Notes: generated by a model from the letters alone, not told the origin. A stretch of 64,000 bases of DNA from Anoplolepis gracilipes (GCF_047496725.1 NC_132971.1:4018501-4082500), one strand, 5' to 3'. Counted from the stretch's first letter, positions 1 through 14,832 are shown. A program made the numbers and translations.

Positions 1-2813
1 GGGGTTACCCGACTTGCTACACGTTGCTGATGATTACGATGGCGGACGATCTGACGAATTTTCCGCCGTGGTGAAGCGCAAGAATTTTCCGAACGTCGTA
101 TATAATTGGTATAAAAAGTTAAATCAATCACATCAAATGTAAATCAGTTACATAAACAAATTTAAATAAGAAATATAAGAAATTTACTTAAATGGAATGA
201 TATAATATGTAGCTTTATTATATATCATTAATATATAATGAAATAATAAGATTTAAAATTTATTGAAATTTTATATTAAATTTATAAAAGCAGTGAAACG
301 TAATTAGATTTTCGAGTATCTTAAATATTTGATTATTTAAATTTTACAATATTTTAATTTTTTATCTTAATCTTTCTTTGAGTAGATTAGATAGCTTTAG
401 CTATTGATGTTCAAATATTTGAGCGAAGAACATTTTAAAATCGACGAATACGAGAGACATAATAGAAATGCAATAACGCGGTAATAAGATGTGCCAAAAG
501 TACCATACGGTCCATGCCCGCAGCGATTCCTGCGCATCGCAATAAGCGAGAAAAAAATGCGTTATCCCTATTTTGTGCATGCATGGTGCTCCGATTGTGA
601 GAACGCAAAGTTCGGGCGGAGGGAGACAGGATGCGCCACTGCTTAATATTCAAATATAAAAATTGAATATATAGTTACCGTTGATTGTTCCGCGGAACCT
701 GTATGCCAAGTTTAATGCGCGCTAGTCGACCTGTGTGGTCCCGCATATAAAGGTAGCTCCTTCTTCCCGGATCGAAGTTTCGCGGACGGTACATTTTATC
801 CTCGGATGCAATTACTTTGCCAGTCGCGATATTGATATTACACAGGATATAAAAGATTTGAGAGAGGCCAACTTGTTATTAATTTTTGCAGAAGGTAAGT
901 ATGAATATAAAGTTTGAAAAAGTTTTCATGTTTTTTTTTTCTTACACATTATATAGAAGTTATACCTGTGTACCGTATTGTTCCGAAAAATGGCTTTCCG
1001 AGATTTAATTGAGCCTCTCTACCCTTTCGATTACCTGCAAATTAGATTCGATTCCGCGGGCGAGAAGAAAAATTTCGACCCGAATCGTTCATCTCGATCG
1101 ATCCGTCTCGAAACGATAGCCGTTGTCGGAAGGGTTTTCAACCCTTGACCGCATTAGAACACTTCGAGGGCCGCGCGATCCTAGAATCCCTACCGCAGAG
1201 GTTTACATCGGTTATGAAACCCATAAAAATGCCCAATTTTAAAATTAACGTTGCCATGTCGAACGAAACTCCCCGGTTTCCAGGCTCCGGGAAAAAGTTT
1301 CGACTAATTCAATCGGGTCGCGATCACAAAGTTGTGGGCGGGATATTTTTCCCACGCGTCCGATCTTTCTTCCAATATTAGATGCCGTTGTGTGTGTGAG
1401 TGTATTAATTGAGATTCTTTTACTTTCCCTATTATGAGGAAAACGCTTTAAAATATCAAATACAAAAAAAAAGCAATTGTTAAATAAAATAATCAATTTC
1501 CGCGAAGGATTTCATTCCAACAGATATAGTTCCTTTCAAATATATATTTTCTCACGCGGTAGTTCCGAAAAGATATATTATTTTATGCGACCACAAAAAT
1601 AAATAAAGGGATATAGTGGTTATTCACTGGTTGACTGGTTATTCATCGTCTATCCTACTGAAGCAAATTATCGGTACCTATCGCGACGAGCTCGTTTGCG
1701 TGGAGACGTTCTTTGTAATGAGGAGCAAATTCATGACATGATTTACACGTCTCTGCCGATTCACGCGCGCGCGCGTGGAAAAGAGAAAAAGAGACAGAGA
1801 GAGAGAATTTGACGTGAACGTTTTGCTCGCCAATAACATTTCTGATTAACGTCAATGACGGGATAAATGGCTAAACGTTTTAACCTGTCGGTCGGCCGCG
1901 TCGCACAATGACGGCCGCAGGCGCGGCAACGATTTTTTCGACGAACCGCACCGATGCAATTCGGTCGCCATAGAAATGCTAACGCAGCTTAGAACTATCA
2001 AAGGCCGCCGGCTCCTTTGCCACAACGATACGGCCATTGTGAATATGCCCTCGCGTGTCGTGCGCGACTCTTGCTTTCGCGCGGATTCGTGAATGTTACG
2101 AAATTAGTAACGAGAAACTTGATTCCCGAAGAAATCCCGGCCACGCTGCTGTCGCCCGACGAGAACAAGCAGGGGGAGGGAAGATAAGTATATTCTGTCA
2201 TGGTTCTCTATGAATCTACCGATCGCCGAAGGTCGTCGCGAAGACACATTGGCGACCAGACATAAAAAGAAAAAAAGGAAGAAAAAGTATAAAGCGACTC
2301 CAGAACTTTTCGAATCACACTGAAAAAACTCACCTTTACTTTTATTTTATATAAATTCTCGTGAAAAAGAAAATAATTAATATTATACAATTATATTTAA
2401 TTAAACAAGTACAGATAAGCTGTTGTTATTAAGTTGTGACCGCGTAGAAATTTATCAATGATATGCACACTTGAAAGAAAGTTATTTTCTTTTTAGATAT
2501 TAAATTATGAAATCTGTGATTCAATACAAATCATGCAAAAGATGATCTCGGCTTTTACAGAGAATGTTAGATGAATAGAGGAGCAAGATGAGGAAAAAAT
2601 GTAAACATGAAAATATTCATTCTATGGCGACGATCTAAGAATAAAATGTAGATTGATGGCGCATACATGATTTCGGACACGTTATGAATGCAAATGAGCA
2701 ATTTCGGAACTTAACACTTTCACGGATTTAGCCGTCTACGAGCGTGATACGATGTGTAACACGTGTGTGAGATAAGCATAATCCCGTCTCGGATCATCCC
2801 GGCGCCGCATACC

Positions 2814-2854
2814 GTGACTGACCATGACTGACTGAATGACTGACTGACTGACTT
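2814..2854. repeat. GACT-type microsatellite
   Basis: About nine imperfect GACT units, interrupted by ACC/ATG and GAAT, in non-coding DNA. Confidence 0.8.
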
Positions 2855-4130
2855 CTAACAACGGACGGGGCGGTGGTTCGAATCAAATTATCGCCCGGGG
2901 ACGGCACGCACGCCGCGAAAATCGATAATCGTTAATCTGGTAGCGTTAAGATCGGAACGTCTGCACGAAAATCGCCGCCGTTTCTGCACGAACCGCGACG
3001 ACGAACCGAAACTTAGTAGGTACCTATGTATGCGGTATGCATTTCATTATCTGCATTTCCATAATTAGAAAGTAATCGCCGAACCGTTTAGCGAGGCGCA
3101 AGGACGCGACTTAATATCGCTTTTTGCCGAAAGCATTGAAATAATATCTATTTAATATAGTAATTTGCGTCGAAAGTGTCGAGAGTATATAAAATTGGAC
3201 CGCGATGAAGAAAATAATATCGGACAAGTCTTCTAAAGAGAAGTTTCTAAGATTATCTAGTATTGAGAAAATGCAATACTGCGGATAATCAAAAGTGCAA
3301 ATATGTTTTCCTAATTTCCAAATTTTTGCTATTTATCTCTAAGAAAAAATCAAGCTGTTTTCTTATAATTCTTGAGAGCAATAAAAGATATGTCAAAATA
3401 ATAACTGCGCACATACAACCCCTGTTTTTCATCCTCGTTCCACCACACGTCGTGCCGCATTATTAACTTGGAAACTTTACACATTCTGCGTAATTCTCCA
3501 GAGTTAGGGTATGTTTTGTTCCACGACGAGCGTAACCGAAGTCGAGAGCGATTAGGCGAGAAAGAGGGAGAGGGAGACTGGCAAAACGAGAGAGTTTTGT
3601 GTCTTTAAGCACGAAGGAGCCTCACCTCGCGTGTTCGTTAAGCGTGACGGTGCCGGCGGCGGTGGTTGCGAACGGTGGCGGCGGTGGTGGTGGTGGTGGC
3701 GACGGCGATCTCCAGGCAACGGATCGGAAGCGACTTAAGGGCGGGGAATCGGAATCGAGGACTAGCAGCACGCGCCAGCCACACGCCTCGAGTCCTCCCG
3801 GGGCCCTCTCCTTCTTCTGTGAGCTCACGGACGCGTACACCTGGGACAGTTGGCAAGCGGGAGACAAGAGGGCCCCGGGATCGTCTACTAGAACGAACTT
3901 ACTTCTTCTCTTCGGGGAATCGACGAATCGACGGCAACGCGCGCGATACCGACGCGATACTCGTGTCGCTCGTTACGAAGGGTCGAAATCTACGGCGGTC
4001 GGATATCAGTCCCTTTCAATTTTTTCTTTTTTTTTTTTTTTTTTTTGGTACTTTCGTTTTTTTTCTTCCTTTTTAATCTTTATAGCAAATCACATCATTA
4101 TCTATTAGCGTAGTATGTGCTCTTAAAAGA

Positions 4131-4192
4131 TTCTAATTATATTATTTTAAACAATTAAATTACAATTCTAATTTAAAATAATATAATTAGAA
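4131..4192. repeat. Perfect 21-bp inverted repeat
   Basis: Arms 4131-4151 (TTCTAATTATATTATTTTAA plus A) and 4172-4192 are exact complements around a 20-nt loop. It is AT-rich, so it may be a cruciform-forming or MITE remnant. No flanking target duplication was identified. Confidence 0.75.
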
Positions 4193-4592
4193 ATAAATGT
4201 AATTATAATCAAAAGCGTTAAGAGACAGGTGAATCCTCTAACATTTCCTGTTAAAATATATATATTAAAATAGCATACTTGAAGTATATTTAATATTTTA
4301 ATCATTAATCGCAATTCTATTAAATTTCATGTACAATTAAAATTGAGTAGTTCAAAACACATTGACACAGTGAGAATGACTCTGATGTAACATCTTCTGT
4401 TTTACACCGAGGTGCATCGAGATAATAATCTTTCTCGAAAGCGGATCCCCATACGTCACGTGCGCGCGCGATCGAGTCCGCACATATGTAAAAATGCTTA
4501 ATAGCGGAAACGGAGACGCGCGCGCTAAAGTTTGGAAGGTTACCTGATTTCTCTTGGACGGTAGTTTGGCGGGCGGGTAGATTAAACCCTCG

Positions 4593-4595
<3 letters not shown>

Positions 4596-4636
<41 letters not shown>
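4596..4636. repeat. GA microsatellite
   Basis: An uninterrupted GA dinucleotide run of about 20 units. It generates false serine/leucine-rich open frames on the minus strand. Confidence 0.95.
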
Positions 4637-4642
<6 letters not shown>

Positions 4643-5633
4643 ACGGGTGCAGAGAGCCTGCTGCTCGCCGTATGCTCTCCATATGGCCCTGTCGTCCTCC
4701 CTCGACGGAGGAGCCAACCCGTGCAGGATCGGGCGCGCGCGTCTTGCCCTCTCACCCCCTTTCATATATATTGTATATATGTTGGCTTTACCTTAATTCT
4801 CACTACCCTTGGAGACGGGTCCCGCGATACCCATGCACCAGTGGTTTAAAGGAATCGTGTCGAATCATGACGCCGGAAATGTTCTTGCGACGACAGTCGG
4901 AGATTGTCAAGATGAACGAAAAGGGGGTTAACTCCCTTCTATCCCTCGGTGTCTCGAGATGACGAAGAATTTTGTTATTTTTTTCAGAGATATTGTAACA
5001 GGATTTTAAAAAACATGCAATTTCCGTCGAATCAGTTATATCTGAAAACCGAATTTTTTGCATATAAAAATTTTTGTTTAATATATCCGTGTTAAAAATT
5101 AAATAATTCCAGTGGTCGAAATTGCATCGAGAAATGACTTGTACGTTTCTCTGATCTAAATAAAAAGATGTCTCGTTTCGCATGGAAGAAGCGAAAACGC
5201 GAAACCGTTACAGCGACTCGTTCATCTTCCGCGCGTTCTGCGCTTTTGCTGTATTATCTGAAATTGGATGCTGGATGGACGGATGGACGGGTCGTAAGAT
5301 TTATGAGAGCGGCCCAATTTAGGACGGAGGTCGAGAGATTGCGCGCTGGATAAACGCGCGAATTAATGATTACTGGTAAAACCAACAAACGCCTTACGAG
5401 CGATCCGGAGGCGATGGCGCCGCCGCCACCGCCGCCCCCGATATCTCCGGATGTGGGCGGCGACGGTTTTCGATGGCCCGTTTCTCTCTCGACAGCTCGA
5501 CCGGACGTTTTATCGCGTGGTCCTCGTGAGAACCCGTCGAGAGATTTCCGTAAAACTTGAAATGTCGGTGTTATTTAAGAGTATCAGCCTACACCTGCAT
5601 TTCGAAATTAATTCCCTTCATTTTATATATAAA

Positions 5634-5636
<3 letters not shown>

Positions 5637-5668
<32 letters not shown>
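5637..5668. repeat. TA microsatellite
   Basis: An uninterrupted TA run of about 16 units in non-coding DNA. Confidence 0.95.
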
Positions 5669-5672
<4 letters not shown>

Positions 5673-8421
5673 TAAGCGTTAAAAGCGATTTAAAGATCAA
5701 TGAAAATTTCTTCACTTATAAAAATATAACAAAAAAGTTTAAAAATAAAAAAAAAATTCAAGTTGATAATTAGTCCGATATCATATCATCAATATTGAAT
5801 TATAATATTTGAATAATAATTACAAAGGAGTAATTAAAGAAGAACCCGCGAACCTATGTCATGTTTCGGAGGTTCGCAGCTTTCCCATGATCGGAGAAGG
5901 CTTCTGGTGAAAAGCAACGCGATAAAACTCCTGTCGGATCGTGTTTTATTTCCTGAGGCGACGAATAGCCTCGAGATCTGGATCGCAGAAGAACCGAAAG
6001 ACGAGAACGGCAACACTCTTGAAACGAAAGAGAGTTCCTCGTTTAGGAGACAAATACCGGCTGATCCTATCCGCGATAAGTCTGCGTGTTGAAATAGGTG
6101 TGAAGAGAAAGAGAGATAGAAAAAGACAAAAAGAGAAGGAAATAGAATCTGGGGTCCAGGATCTACCGAAGATCACCGTCGTCTCCTCGATCCTACGATC
6201 TTGTCCTCTCGCTTCGATCTCGAACCCGTATTACTTATCTCTCTTTCTCTGCCGTTTTCGCCAGTCAAGGGTACGATCAGATTACGATATTCTCAACGGT
6301 ACTGAAACTCGGAAAGACGGAAAGAGAAATTTACAAGGATAGCACTTTTTTCACCCGAAAAATATCCAACAAAGTTCGATCTTCCCGAAATGCATAGTTA
6401 ATGAGTGGACGAGGCGTGCATTTAGAAAACTCGGGTCGCCTTTCGCCTGGCTGTTCGTCATTAACAAACGCTGATCCGGTCGGTTGCGAAAAGAATGGTT
6501 TCCGTAAAATACGATTAGTAGATAATACCTTACAGATTACGCGTCATTTTCTTCGAGACGCGCGTTTAGATTGAATCGATTGTCAAACCGAAACATACTT
6601 TGACGTATGTTGGGTTCGCGCATCATGTGATGAATCTCTTCCGTTCCTCTTTCTCGAATTACTAAAAACTGTTCACACTAAAATCTAAAAAAACTTGAAA
6701 AATACTGTATCATTGTGTTTAATTAAATCTATAGACATATGTATATATATATATATATAAAATTTTGTGATTTTTTTGTACATGTGAGATAATTTATTGT
6801 TTTTAATTTTTTATTTAATACTTGATATAAAAGTAAATATCTCAGCTAATTTATTATAATTTACAAATTTTTCGAATTAAAAATTGACTGAAAGATCAAT
6901 ATTTGGTTTCAAGAATTAATTATATGTATATTCCATTGTAATATTCTATTGAGAATATTTTATTACAAAAAGACGATTATTGATTGTAACATGATAGTGA
7001 TTGCTGTATTAACAACAGTACAGATCTGTCAAAGATAACGATTCTGGCGCGTCACGTCGCGTCAGTCATTACTTGACGATGATGATGATGACAACGATCG
7101 TGATACCACCGATTTCTTTGTACTAACAACCACTTACACACAAGTGTCAACATTCCCGATGGGACATCGGACACCGCGAGAGAGACGTGTCGTACCTCTC
7201 GTTCGGGCGTGTCACTCCAAATAGCCCGGGTGGTCCAGCAAGCTTGTTTGGGTCCTATCTGTACACGATCTGAGTTTGGATCGGGCACAACCGAGACACG
7301 ATTACAGGCGCTTATTAGATGAAGTGCGTGAAACCGAAGCGAATGACTGCGATGAAATCGTCCGCGTATAACGTGGAGGACATGCTTCCACGCTTCGGAG
7401 CACGCTCATCGATGCCGAAAAATACGCGCGCAAATGACGTTGGATACACTTTACTTCTCGGAAAGAATCTGCGATATGTGTGATCTATGAATTGTCAAAT
7501 GTTAAAAAACAAGAACCAAAATATATTTTGATATATAAAGGAGAAGGAGGATTGGGTCATGTCCTATTATTATCGTAGTATATCATGGAATGCTTCATTA
7601 CACCCTCAGAAAAGGACTTGATTTTAGAGATATCAATGCCGGGTGCGATATGTTAACCAGTCGCACATGGGGATTTCAACGTGTATTTGATATTAGGTAT
7701 GTTAAATCTTTATGTGAAAATCATTAAAATTTTTTTGTAACATTGATAAAAATGAAAAATGTGCCTTGAATAAACAAAATACATTTTACGAATGGAAGCC
7801 ACAGAGAAGCGCGTGTTTTTTGTTCTATAAATAAATAAATAAATATTTGTTTTGAATAAATTGATAATAAAGATGTCTGCCATCTTCGAAATCACTTTAG
7901 CGTTAATTCAATATTGTAACAGGTATTTTTGAGATTAAAATTAAAATTATTTGCGAGCCGCTTGACCGAGAATACGCGCCGTTTGATAAAATATAGATAC
8001 GATTAATTATGTATTTATGGCTAGGCTAGATAACGGTAAGGAAGCCCGTTAGCGCTAATAGTAGAAATGTATCTTCGAGATGAGAGAGTGTCAGTTCTTA
8101 TTGTCTCGGCAGAAAGAACGAGCGGCAGCATCTGTGCCGGCACTTTCTGGCGATCTGAGCAGACGAACGACAGGTGCCTAAAGACTTTTATCGCGTTGCT
8201 GCTTCGTACAACTTCGTCTGTCTGTCTTTACATTCGTACTTTTACATACGCACGAGTCACTCTTTACAATCGTATTAAAAATATCTCCGTCTCTTTAGCG
8301 AAGAGAAAAGATGCCCGCCCTCACAATGAGTCGACGATGAAAGCATGCTTCTCGCAAATAAGAGGTGCTTTAGTGACAGAAAGTTCTTTAGTGTTTTTGT
8401 TGTAATGTTAATTCAATCTTA

Positions 8422-8471
8422 CACTTTATCATTTAAATATATAAAATGTTTATCATTTAAATATATAAAAA
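8422..8471 (+). repeat. Two-copy 25-bp tandem repeat
   Basis: The unit TTTATCATTTAAATATATAA is present twice in a row within AT-rich non-coding sequence. Confidence 0.6.
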
Positions 8472-11400
8472 GATTCTGAGATATTTATATATAGGCTATC
8501 TTTTATTATATATAGTAAAAAAATTATCGTCAAGATTAGAATATTTTTCTTTTCTCATTAAGATATTGGTACATTAAAATGTACTTGAATCAATTCAATT
8601 AAAATACAAGTTATAACAACTTTCTCTTTAAAGAATATACTTATATGTTTTTTATTTTCTCTAAATATTTATTTATCGTATATTTATCTTTAATATTCCT
8701 ACTTTTTTATTTTTTTTCTCGACATACGCTTTAAGCTTATTTTTCAGAGATTTCATTCAGAGATAAACGATTGATTTGTTCAATAAAAAGCTCCCGTCTA
8801 AGCCTGTATAAAAATTGTTTTTTACAATCTGTATGGTTCAATATACAGTTACATATCCGTTTTGTAAACGTGTTGTAAAGTCGCGGCTTTCTTACACAGT
8901 TGCAAGCGCATTGAGCCATCAAGATAGATATATTGAGGAAGAGGCGGTTCGCTTATTACAGACGAACGCGGGCTCTTCTCTCTCGCCGGCCACAAATCAA
9001 ATAACACTTTACTTCGACCGATAGCCAGAACAGTTTTGGCAGAAGTAAAAGAGAAGTTAAAGCGTAGCATACATGTAATATGACACGGGAGGTAACCCGC
9101 GCAGATAACACGTGCGATGCTTTTATGAGACGTGCAAAGGAATGCTCGCGAAATGTTTCCGGTCTTCTCGTGTGAGAGAAGGTCTACTCTTTTTTTTTTT
9201 TTTTATTCAAATTAAACAAAGACAAGTATTTTCATATCTATTAAAATCTTAGTACATTAATTTGATACATTTATAAAAAATGTTTGCTGTAAATATACAA
9301 ACATGTTGAACATTTTCACATTAAAAATTGAATTTTTGTTTCGTGACTATATGTCTTTTTAAATTAGCGACATTTCAAATTTAAGCGCATACTCTTTTAT
9401 AAGACAGGTCTCACAAATGGTCGACGATAATAATCGCTTCGCAATCGCGATGCTCGTTTACGGAGAACAGTTTCTAAAAAAAGTGTTCCAGCGTGTTGCT
9501 GAAAACTTACGTGATAAATAAGCCGAATCTCCTTTCGGTCGACCACCCGACCATCTTATAGCCGCTTCCTCGTGATACGATGTAGAGGCGCGCGAATTAT
9601 ACGCGGAACGAAAGAAGGAGGGATAAGCTGCGAGGGAGAAAATTATCCCGTCAAGATATAAGGTGAAACGACGCATCGTCTCACGCACCGACACGTCCGC
9701 CCACACCTTGCAACTCGTTACGGGGCACTCAAAAGGGGACCCCACGATAAGCGTCTGTGACCCTGTCAGCGTTTTACCACCTTTAGCATCTTTACATTGT
9801 AATCCGATAATTGCCGACCGGGAGGAGGTTGTCATAACGTTAACCAGGTTGGATCCTAACGAGATCTCGTTTCTCACCTCATCGCAAAATAGCAAATCAG
9901 CCGAAAAGCTGCGAGAAGAGCGAGAGTTGTGTCGTGCTGGTAAACACCCCATCCACCCTCGCCTGTCAGTTATGCTCCCATCTTTTGGCAAAAAACGTAA
10001 TCGGACATTGTACCAGCTCGACGTTAATTGCCCGACTAGCGATTCCCTATCTTCGTTACAGTCAGAATTATCGAAAATCAATTTTAATAAAAAGCGTATT
10101 ATTGTCAAATTTGTTTTATCTCTAATTAAATTCTTCTACTTTATTTTCTAAATTTTTTCCATACAAGATTTTTATTTTTCTTTATTTTCATACTTATACA
10201 TTTTATTTCTTTTGTATTATTATTTTCACTCAACGCAATATGTTGCAAAATAGAATTTTTTTCTATATAGTCCAGAAAAAGAGAGAGAAAGAGAGAAAGA
10301 GGAAGGATTTTCTCCAGAATACAATAAAATTTTTCCACTTATGTAGCAAGTAAAGTGTCTAGAGAGAATCATTTATCATAGAAGCGTGGAGAAGGCGATT
10401 ATGATAATTGAAATGACTTGCAAGTATATTAACATCTGCGTAAGTAACGGTATGTGACGATTACATGAGGATTATATTTCACCCAATAGCAAAATAGTAG
10501 TTTCTCTCGCAGCTAATTATCGCGATAACATGTATTCGCGATTAAAAGCGGGTCACGTGCCGTTTCGCGTAATGGCAGCGAGCGCATGCACACACGCGTG
10601 CAAAATGCAGCGGCACGTGCATTGTGGTAACACAGCTGCTCGCGGACGCACGCATCGCGGTCCACTTCATTTTCTCAACCGACCGTTAACCTATTCATCC
10701 TATTATCTTAAGGACTTAGGAGAGAAGAAAAACACGCTGCGCGCGTTATACTATTTTAATTTTTAATACGGATATGTACGTGAATTGTACCTATATATTT
10801 TTTTTAATTATCCGCTAAATAATTTTTTTTATTCGTGCATATATAACGAATAAATTAAAATGCTCTATACATATCTATGTAGAATATAATTGAAAAAAAT
10901 TGTGTGTCTTATATATAATATATTTACCAATGTAAAAGTTACATTTCTTTTTCCTTAATAATCATGATTCATTTAAAAATTAGCGATTTACGTATAAATT
11001 TCGTTCATCGCTGCAAAAACTATTGACATCATTCTTCTTCTCACATGGCCGTGTCCGCACAAATTCGATACATGCGATCGGACGCCGATCTGGCCCTAAA
11101 TTCGCCGCTCTGGGCCCATCAGTGTCCGAAAAACAAACAGCTCCTCCCCTTCGTTATTTTATGTACGCGCCCAAGCTTGATAATCAAATAACGTCGATTC
11201 GATCGAGCGCAGGATCCACATAATTAAAGAGCACATAATTACGGCCTTCTCTCGGACCGGAGTATATTAAGTTATTATTAGTTATTAGTTACTTTATTAG
11301 ATTATAAGTGAGCATAAAGGACGTGTGAGCGAGTATAAAATAATAATCCTAGTAAGATTAAACAGTTTCTTGTTAAGGTTCGTCTTCTCAGTAACTGTTT

Positions 11401-12419
11401 CGAGTTCTCAACGAGTATAAATTACTTTGCAAACGATATTAATCTTCTTAAATTAGATAGGAGATGTTTGTTATATAAATCATCAAAAATTCTGAATGCA
11501 AGCTAAATAACTCCATTGGATTCTATACGAAATAAAATAAAATAGTCACTACACACTAATTTTTTTGCAAATGTACAAAAAATTTAGGTTGCTGGAAAAG
11601 GAGAAATATCTGGAGCTGTTTTCAGCAAAAATTAATTTAGAATATCTTACAGAATAAATAAATTTAATTTTTGATATATGTGTACGTATATTAGATTCCA
11701 AAATAAAATTTGTAGTATCTTCTCTCTTTTAATGATTTTCTTAATTTGTATTCTTATTTTTTCTAACGCCCAACGCATCAATTCTCGCTCTATAATTTCT
11801 CACATATAAATATGGAAAGATCAATATTATTTCGTCCGAGTCATATGTGCTGGAGGCTACAAGGAAACGCAGAGTCGTGGGTAAAAGTATCGTCATCGAT
11901 AGCAAACGGCGCGGCATCCAGGATTCTATTCGGAATCTTTGCGATGCCTTTCTCGCGCGCGGCGGGAGAAAAAACGATTGTCGGATATCGACGGTGGGGC
12001 CCAAAAAAATAAAAGCCATGCATCCACGCCTCCCCGGCGCGTCGATCTGACCGAAAGGGGGGAAGACTGCGAGAGAGACGAAGGGTGTCCGCGTGGTCGA
12101 ATCAATCTGATCCGCGCGATCCATCCCCGAAGCGAACCGCAACGCGGTGGTGTTGCCTCCTCGATTGTTACGAATTGTCTCGTGAAAGAGGGCCCCTACA
12201 TGTATAAAGATCGCTCTCCTCCTCCTCTTTCTTCTTTCACCCCTTTCCCCCGCTGGTTTCTTTCCGAACGTACTGTGGCTCGAAGCACAACACTCGAGCG
12301 TCACGACGGACGACCGACCGGAGTTCGATCGATTCTCCTTCGGGAATCTAGCGTGCCTATATATTTAGCATATCCCCCATAACTGACAGCATGTTATTTC
12401 ACCAACAAATAATACGCAA

Positions 12420-12705
12420 GAACCATTGTGGATCCGGGGCAGGAGAGAGCACTCGAGTATCGGAGAGCGCCCTTAAACGCTTTTAAATACGCGCGGGTTG
12501 CATTGGGTGACCGGGAGGAAGGGCCCCGGTGAGTGAGCGAGCGAGGGGGGTCAAGAAGAAGGGCGCGCGCGCGCGCGCGCGGGGAATAGACTCGTGAGAT
12601 AGGGAGGCTGGTGATCTCTCTGACCGCGCGAGACCGAGCCTTTTGGCTACCTGCTAAATTACTACGACTGACTGCAACGAAGAAGGCCGACGATCCACCG
12701 ACGTA
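12420..12705 (+). promoter_or_regulatory. CpG-dense candidate promoter or leader exon (weak)
   Basis: An island richer in G+C than its AT-rich right flank. It holds the GC run and a donor-like CCGAC|GTAAGAA at about 12703. It could be a first non-coding exon of a gene whose other exons lie elsewhere. No transcript evidence is available. Confidence 0.2.
12563..12581. repeat. GC dinucleotide run
   Basis: A nearly pure GC/CG run of about nine units within a CpG-dense stretch. It is potentially Z-DNA forming. Confidence 0.9.
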
Positions 12706-13595
12706 AGAATACTTCTCTCCCGAGCCACCAATTATCGCGCGTCGACGGGATCCCGTCTTGTACGCGTGGCCTGCCGGTCGTGTTCTTCTCTTTCTCCTTA
12801 GAAAAACATCTCTATTGTATTTAACGATAAATTATCGAGACAATGTGCAAATGATTTGCTCTTAATTATAAACCTGCAGATAAAACTTTGCAGCTGTGTC
12901 ATTCAAGAAATATTATTTCTAGAATGTGTGCAAAGAATATTTTCTTAATTAAAATAACATTTTATAAGAGTGTATTAATAAAGGTAATATTTAAAGTGTT
13001 AAAATAAGAAAATAAAAATTTTATCTCATATATATATATGTTATAAAAACTTGTAAGATTCTTGCGTGGACATATTAACATCTAATATAATTTAAGGTGC
13101 AAAAATATAATTAATGACATGCTACAAAAATTATTTTAATCAATTTCTATGTTACAACAGTTTATAATATTGAAGATGTTCTAAATAAGATATATAATCC
13201 TGTGTAATTATAATTTTCAATTCCATCTCGAAAATAATATAAGCAATGCCAACACAAAAATTCTCTATGATATTATGATACTACAATTACTTTGCATATA
13301 ATTACACGCACACTTTTACGAAGCGAGATTACGCCTCAAAGATCAAAAGAGTGCGAGCTATCGATAAGCGACGACCGGTAAGTGTTTTGGTACGTGTCGC
13401 TCTCCGTTCAAAACCCTCTTCGTCGACGCGGAGAGTTTACACGGCCGGTGCAATAAGATCTCAAACAATATAACGCTTTGATCGAGCCCATAATACTGGA
13501 AGTACCATTGACGCACTCCAGAGCAGCACAACGGATCGTTACAGCGTTCGCGTTTCTGGACCGGAGAAGAGCAGAGAGAGAAAGATTCGGATACA

Positions 13596-13740
13596 GCCTC
13601 CGTTCACTCTCGCTCATCTTCTTCCCTCCCCCTACCACCCTTCCTCATTCTTTCCTCGATCCTTCCACCATTCATCCGTCCGTCCTTCCTTCCTCCTTCT
13701 ACTCCTCGAAGCCTCATCCTTCTCTCCCTTCACGCCTGTT
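13596..13740. repeat. Strand-asymmetric polypyrimidine tract
   Basis: About 145 bases, strongly C+T on the plus strand and built from CTTCC, TCC and CCGT-type units without a strict period. It explains the proline/serine-rich false open frame here. Confidence 0.7.
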
Positions 13741-14793
13741 CCCACGATCTCTCTACATGCGAGGTAAAGCACCACCGATGCACACGTGCGCGCTCCTATA
13801 ATCGTAATTATACGAGAGAAAACAACGGTCGTGCGCGCGCTCTAACTCGCGTACTTACTTCTCATCATGATGCACGTGAACCATGTTTCGCGTGTCAAAC
13901 ATTACTTAATCAATCAATTGCAACGTATTTGTCATCCACTTCTCACGTAATTATCGGACTATACGACTTCTATAAAAAAATTAAATCTTAAGTTACAAAT
14001 CAGATAAATCTATTATTTTTTGGAAAAATTGGATAAAATACAGTAGTTGGCTCTTTGTCAGCCAATAATATGTTTTGCGTAACGTCTTAGATAAATTAAT
14101 AAATAACATCAATAAAATAAAAAAACATCATATCTTTACGTTTTTTTTTCTATTATTTATAAGAGCGTAACTTTAGCTCTTAGGCTCTTATTTGTGTTAG
14201 GAGATTAGAATGTTCGGACTAATGTGATGCGTTAGATAACAGCTGGATAGAGATCGAGCAGGACTTATGCGCACTGATGTCCCGCCGTGAACGGCCACAC
14301 TTTCGAGATGAATCGCTCTCAGTGTGAGACGACGGGATGCGCGCGCGTTTAATCGCAAGAAGCGACTGCGGTGGCACGAGCATAATTAATAACTGGATTG
14401 AACACGGATATAATAGACCAGTTTGGACCCCTACGGCTCTCCATATTTACAGGGAGACGAGATTGACGGACGTAAGATTCGCCCTTTCGTCTCTCCTTCA
14501 TTCGATAAAGTCGTCGGCAATTAATACATACCAAGCAATAGTATATTTTAAAGAAGTAATATTTTAAATATTATCTGAAGCACTAAAAATATGTAGCGCA
14601 ATTTGTTTTATAATCTTATTATATTTTTAATTCTCTTATAATTTGTTTTCACGTTATGTTTTGTGTAAATTTCTGAATTAGCTTAAGTATCTGAACTGTC
14701 TTTAATTCTGAATGAAAAGAAGAATAATTGAAAAGATTGCATTTTATTTTTTATATCATTCCCCATATCTTAAATTATTTATATTATTTGTCG

Positions 14794-14832
14794 ATTCAAT
14801 AGATGTAATATACATTTATACATCTATTGAAT
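14794..14832. repeat. Short 14-bp inverted repeat
   Basis: ATTCAATAGATGTA (14794-14807) and TACATCTATTGAAT (14819-14832) are exact complements around an 11-nt loop. It is small, with no clear function. Confidence 0.6.

Larger units (their letters stand above)
1..12419. other. Non-coding region, left flank
   Basis: CpG-rich patches (for example 1000-1380, 1740-2240, 3500-3980, 5160-5560, 9500-10060, 11800-12350) alternate with AT-rich DNA. Open frames in the CpG patches occur on both strands at once and show no domains, so they are treated as chance. It holds the repeats listed separately. It may be intergenic or part of a long intron. Confidence 0.5.

Noticed and set aside
2872..2885. GGTTCGAATC resembling a tRNA B box
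   Set aside because: No A box at the right distance and the flanks cannot form a T-arm or acceptor stem.
3599..4108. Open frame of 169 codons with a glycine run
   Set aside because: The glycine run is a GGT/GGC repeat and the end is a poly-T tract read as Phe. No conserved domain.
9458..10151. Overlapping open frames of 216 codons (minus) and 162 codons (plus)
   Set aside because: Both strands are open in the same GC-richer patch. Neither product shows a domain, a splice context or plausible composition. It is best explained by base composition.
11741..12382. Open frames of 187 (minus) and 147 (plus) codons
   Set aside because: They overlap on opposite strands in a CpG-rich patch, are rich in Arg/Pro, and have no family resemblance.
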